This document shows, piece by piece, positions 61,349-64,000 of a DNA stretch of 64,000 bases. The notes beneath the pieces were generated by a model. It was given only the letters and a program-made list of their open reading frames with translations. It searched no databases and was not told the DNA's origin. Origin of the DNA: Advenella incenata (GTDB lineage Bacteria; Pseudomonadota; Gammaproteobacteria; Burkholderiales; Burkholderiaceae_B); the NCBI RefSeq assembly GCF_004217095.1, contig NZ_SHKO01000004.1, positions 186,001-250,000 on the forward strand. The letters run 5' to 3'. The stretch's first letter is position 1. Every line of letters begins with the position of its first letter. The translations under genes and the position numbers were made by a program.

Positions 61349-62335
61349 TCATTCCAACGATACGCCGCTACGTTTGACCACCTCTCCCCAGTTATCATAT
61401 TCCGAGCGGATGTAGGCTGCCGCCTCTTGCGGGCTACTGCTGGTGCGCACGATAGCGCCGATCTGCGAAAGCTTGGCACTTACGTCCGGTGTGCGCATTG
61501 CCGTCGACAATGCATCAAATGTCGCTGTGATTCGTGGGCCGGGCGTTCCGTGCGGATAAATGAGCATTAGCCAGGTTGCGGCGAGGAAATCTGCAAACCC
61601 TTGTTCTGCAGTAGTCGGGACATCTGGCATGCCGCTCAGGCGCTTGGGCGTGGCTGTCGCCAGTGCGCGCAACTGACCGCTTTTGACGAAGGGTTGCACG
61701 CCGGCAGCGGTTTCCAGTGCAAGAGAGACTTGGCCGGCGACAACATCGGTTAAGCCTGGCGCGCTTCCCTTATAGGGGACATGCAATAGGTCTATGCCTA
61801 CTTGTCGCTTGAACTCCTCCATTGCCAGGTGAGAAACGGTTCCGTTACCGGAGGACGCATGCGTAAGTTTGCCTGGATGGTTTTTCGCGAAACTGATCAG
61901 CTCCTGTATGTTAGTAAACGGCTGAGATGGGTGGCAAACCAGTACGAAAGGAAGATCGCAGACCAGTCCAACAGCTTCAAAGTCGTTAATCGAGTCGTAG
62001 CGGACGGATTTATACAAATGCGGGTTAGTGGCAACCGCAGACATGTGAGTAAGCATCATGATTGTGCCGTCGCCAGGGGACTTTGCAGTCAGTCCCATTG
62101 CAATACTGCCCCCTTGTCCCGGTCTGTTGTCAACAATGTAGTTGTCGCCCGTGATGGTTTGCAATTTTTCGGCAAGCAACCTGGCCACGATGTCCGTTGC
62201 CTGCCCAGGGGGAAAGCCAACGATGATCCGTACTACTTCCGCAGCCTTTGAGGATTCCGCGTGGACCAAAGCGCAAAGTCCGGCACTAACTGAGGCGATA
62301 AGCATTTTTCGCCGTGAATGCGTGAGTTGTGTCAT
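61349..62335 (-). CDS. Bug-type (TctC-like) periplasmic solute receptor
   Basis: A 328-residue receptor. The N-terminus has a twin-arginine-like signal (SRRKMLIASVSAGLCALVHA). Motifs: [54 protein letters not shown]. The ligand loop PPGQATDI is like that of the receptor at 7681, which suggests a related ligand. It is downstream of the CoxG, hydratase and hydrolase genes in one leftward operon and likely supplies their substrate. Confidence 0.88.
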   Translation of the reverse strand: MTQLTHSRRKMLIASVSAGLCALVHAESSKAAEVVRIIVGFPPGQATDIVARLLAEKLQTITGDNYIVDNRPGQGGSIAMGLTAKSPGDGTIMMLTHMSAVATNPHLYKSVRYDSINDFEAVGLVCDLPFVLVCHPSQPFTNIQELISFAKNHPGKLTHASSGNGTVSHLAMEEFKRQVGIDLLHVPYKGSAPGLTDVVAGQVSLALETAAGVQPFVKSGQLRALATATPKRLSGMPDVPTTAEQGFADFLAATWLMLIYPHGTPGPRITATFDALSTAMRTPDVSAKLSQIGAIVRTSSSPQEAAAYIRSEYDNWGEVVKRSGVSLE

Positions 62336-62406
62336 TTTGTTGTCTCCTATTGTTTTGAATATTTATACTGGCAAAGGTCCGATGGCCATAGCCAGGTAAA
62401 CGCTCC

Positions 62407-63063
62407 TTAGCGCATCAGCAGCGTTCCGACCACAGTCAGGGCGGATCCTAAGGCAGTGGCCACCAGCAGCCACCAGCCAGGTACCATTACTCTGGGACGC
62501 TCTTCATGAGTCGAGGCAGATGAACCATGGCTGCTGGTAACCGTGCTTTGAACACGCGTTTTGGATTTGGCGGGTGATGTGGTGGGTACAACCAGCGATG
62601 CCTCTGCCTCTTGACTGTCAGTTGGTGTCGTAAGTTGCTTTTTGAAGGCCTTGAAAAAGTCGTCAGCCATCTTGCGGGCCACGCTGTCAATAAGCCGTGA
62701 TCCAACTTGGGCGAGTTTGCCACCCACCTGCGCGCTTGCCATGTAGCTCAGTTGAGTTCCATCTGATGTTTCGGTCAATTCGACCGACGAAGAACCCTTG
62801 CCAAATCCAACGGGACCCCCTTGGCCTTCGAAGACCATTGTGCAACTCGAGGGAGGCGTGGCATCGGTCATTCGCAGCGTGCCATTGAAGCGAGCACGCA
62901 AAGGACCGATGGCGGCGGCCATGATGACCGTGTATTGCTCGGCATTTATTTTTTCGACGGATTCGCATCCCGGCAGGCATCGTTTGAGAACATCGGGATT
63001 GTTGAGCGCATCCCACACTGTTTGGCGGGACGCGGCGAGCGCCTGGCTTCCGGTGATTTCCAT
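62407..63063 (-). CDS. CoxG-like SRPBCC protein with C-terminal membrane anchor
   Basis: A 218-residue protein. Residues 1-145 form the SRPBCC fold of CoxG (ITGSQALAASRQTVWDALNN, VLKRCLPGCESV, GPLRARFNGTLRMTD, GVGGKLAQVGSRLID-type end). Then comes a Ser/Thr-rich linker and a single hydrophobic segment at the C-terminus (VPGWWLLVATALGSALTVVG) that anchors it in the membrane. CoxG recruits CO dehydrogenase-type molybdenum hydroxylases to the membrane in carboxydotrophs; here no coxLMS genes are in the window. The start is ATG 63063, 5 bp after the hydratase stop. Confidence 0.85.
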   Translation of the reverse strand: MEITGSQALAASRQTVWDALNNPDVLKRCLPGCESVEKINAEQYTVIMAAAIGPLRARFNGTLRMTDATPPSSCTMVFEGQGGPVGFGKGSSSVELTETSDGTQLSYMASAQVGGKLAQVGSRLIDSVARKMADDFFKAFKKQLTTPTDSQEAEASLVVPTTSPAKSKTRVQSTVTSSHGSSASTHEERPRVMVPGWWLLVATALGSALTVVGTLLMR

Positions 63064-63068
63064 GGGAG

Positions 63069-63800
63069 TCAATGCCCCTTTTTCATCGAAGCGGCCGTGT
63101 TTACCATGGAATGTAGCGTTCTTGCGTAATCAATGGCGGCCTGTTCATCCATACGAGGCGCCACGCGTAGGTATTCCTTTAGCCCAAGAATGGCGGGCCG
63201 TGGCCGTGCCAGCAGCAGGTCAATGAAGCGTTGCACTTCGCTGTCGAGCCGATTGTCTGAAACAACCTGACTTATCAGACCATAGGCAAGCGCCCGCTGT
63301 GCATCAATGAAGTCGGCGGAGTAAGCCATCCACAGTATCGCGTTGCGGTTTAACCGGTCATAGACCGCTGACATAACCATGGTGGGCATGACATTGTGAC
63401 TGATCTCGGGGATATTGAAGGTCGCGGCATCGCTGGCGAAGCTGACATCGCATAATGACGCAATGGCGGTGCCAAATCCCATGCATCTGCCTTTAATCAC
63501 ACCAATGATCGGTACCTTGGCACCTCGCATGGCTTGATAGCTGCCGAAGATGCCGTCGTATTCATCCCGGCGCGTGTAAGCCTCCGAGGCTGCGGGGGTC
63601 GGGCCAGCGTCCCTGATGCGCCCTGTGCAAAAGTCAGGGCCGGCGCTCGTCAGTAGTACTGCATCAGACGTCTCGTGCGCCTTGAGCAGGACGTCGGAAA
63701 GTGCCGCCGCCATGCTGTCAGATACGCCGTTGTCCTCGGTACGATTCAGGGTGATGTGGAGTAAGCGGCCTTTTTGTTCAAACTTCAGGTGTTGATGCAT
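63069..63800 (-). CDS. Enoyl-CoA hydratase/isomerase family protein
   Basis: A 243-residue crotonase-fold protein. It has FEQKGRLLHITLNRTEDNGV, LLTSAGPDFCTGRIRD and the oxyanion-hole segment KVPIIGVIKGRCMGFGTAIA; the usual catalytic Glu of hydratases (AEFALPE) is replaced by FNIPEISHNVMPTM, giving Glu in IPE only. Probable role: hydration or isomerisation of an acyl-CoA. It precedes CoxG by 5 bp and lies behind an alpha/beta hydrolase gene, so the operon may degrade a cyclic or aromatic acid. Confidence 0.85.
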   Translation of the reverse strand: MHQHLKFEQKGRLLHITLNRTEDNGVSDSMAAALSDVLLKAHETSDAVLLTSAGPDFCTGRIRDAGPTPAASEAYTRRDEYDGIFGSYQAMRGAKVPIIGVIKGRCMGFGTAIASLCDVSFASDAATFNIPEISHNVMPTMVMSAVYDRLNRNAILWMAYSADFIDAQRALAYGLISQVVSDNRLDSEVQRFIDLLLARPRPAILGLKEYLRVAPRMDEQAAIDYARTLHSMVNTAASMKKGH

Positions 63801-63831
63801 GTAGGATATCTCCATCTATTCAGAAAAAGTG

Positions 63832-64000
63832 TCATAGTGCGTAGCGTACGAAGTGGTGCATGAGTGCTGCGTTGAAGGCTACAGGTTGATCAACATTGGG
63901 AAGGTGGCCCGCGTCCGGAATAACTTCAAGTGTTGAGTCGGAAATTCGCGTCTGAAGATCACGCATGGTTTCAGGAAGCACGCCATCATTGGCCCCGACA
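63832..64000 (-). CDS. Alpha/beta hydrolase (3-oxoadipate enol-lactonase-like), partial
   Basis: Only the last 55 codons are in the window; the gene continues beyond base 64000. The fragment reads GANDGVLPETMRDLQTRISD and then VIPDAGHLPNVDQPVAFNAAL, the C-terminal fingerprint of the enol-lactonase/ester hydrolase group, in which the catalytic His is in AGHLPN and the acid is the Asp in GANDG. It heads the hydrolase, hydratase, CoxG and Bug operon. The exact substrate is unknown. Confidence 0.85.
   Translation of the reverse strand, partial: VGANDGVLPETMRDLQTRISDSTLEVIPDAGHLPNVDQPVAFNAALMHHFVRYAL

Noticed and set aside
1-64000. CRISPR array, rRNA operon or complete prophage
   Set aside because: No regularly spaced repeats of 25-40 bases, no rRNA segments and no run of phage structural genes were seen on either strand. 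Only fragments of mobile elements are present.

Overview
The window reads as chromosomal DNA of a betaproteobacterium of the Alcaligenaceae type (Advenella, Bordetella or Achromobacter-like; the genus is inference). The main reasons are the mid-GC coding style, many LysR, MarR and TetR regulators, CoA-dependent acid catabolism, and six intact genes plus one fragment for Bug-type (TctC-like) periplasmic solute receptors, a family strongly expanded in that group. Nearly everything is metabolism, transport and regulation. There is no rRNA operon and no CRISPR array, and only one tRNA.

Layout. 0.3-3.9 kb: an MFS exporter divergent from an MmyB-like HTH regulator that overlaps a LysR gene. 4.2-8.6 kb: a class III CoA-transferase, an HMG-CoA-lyase-type enzyme and two Bug receptors, probably an uptake and cleavage route for a branched dicarboxylate. 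8.7-19.2 kb: AlkB, an MFS exporter, two glutathione transferases, a SoxB-like protein that has lost nearly all metal ligands, an MDR reductase, a LysR gene, a PNPOx-like protein and a universal stress protein behind a perfect FNR/ANR box. 19.6-27.9 kb: gamma-glutamyltransferase, Bug and LysR, a Tat-type class V aminotransferase, a GNAT, a PPP-type phosphatase and an isochorismatase-fold hydrolase. 28.2-29.1 kb: a truncated plasmid/ICE-like module with an OB-fold (SSB-like) protein. 29.0-33.4 kb: a TetR-controlled flavin monooxygenase and Gfo/Idh/MocA operon, then an MFS gene. 33.4-36.0 kb: an AT-richer accessory stretch that ends with a decayed tyrosine recombinase beside tRNA-Thr(CGU); it holds small ORFs and an Ibs-like hydrophobic peptide gene. 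36.1-39.6 kb: a stand-alone infA, an Hsp70-like ATPase, a LysR remnant and a ketopantoate reductase-like gene. 39.6-51.3 kb: a block of efflux pumps, oxidoreductases and their MarR/TetR repressors (MATE, AKR, MaoC, PaaI, OYE, Bcr-type MFS, SDR, quinone reductase, cupin, AhpD-like). 51.5-64 kb: a catabolic region with four Bug receptors or remnants, a one-polypeptide fusion of an ADP-forming acyl-CoA synthetase with DUF1254-DUF1214, SDRs, a cyclase-family hydrolase, CoxG-like, enoyl-CoA hydratase and alpha/beta hydrolase genes.

The strongest novelty candidates are the ligand-less SoxB (11952-13850) with three 13-bp repeats in front of it, the acyl-CoA synthetase-DUF1254-DUF1214 fusion (54185-57529), the Ibs-like small gene (34932-35112), the 46-bp perfect palindrome before a tetR gene (61203-61248), and the recombinase remnant at tRNA-Thr. 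All identities come from reading motifs; no database search was run.
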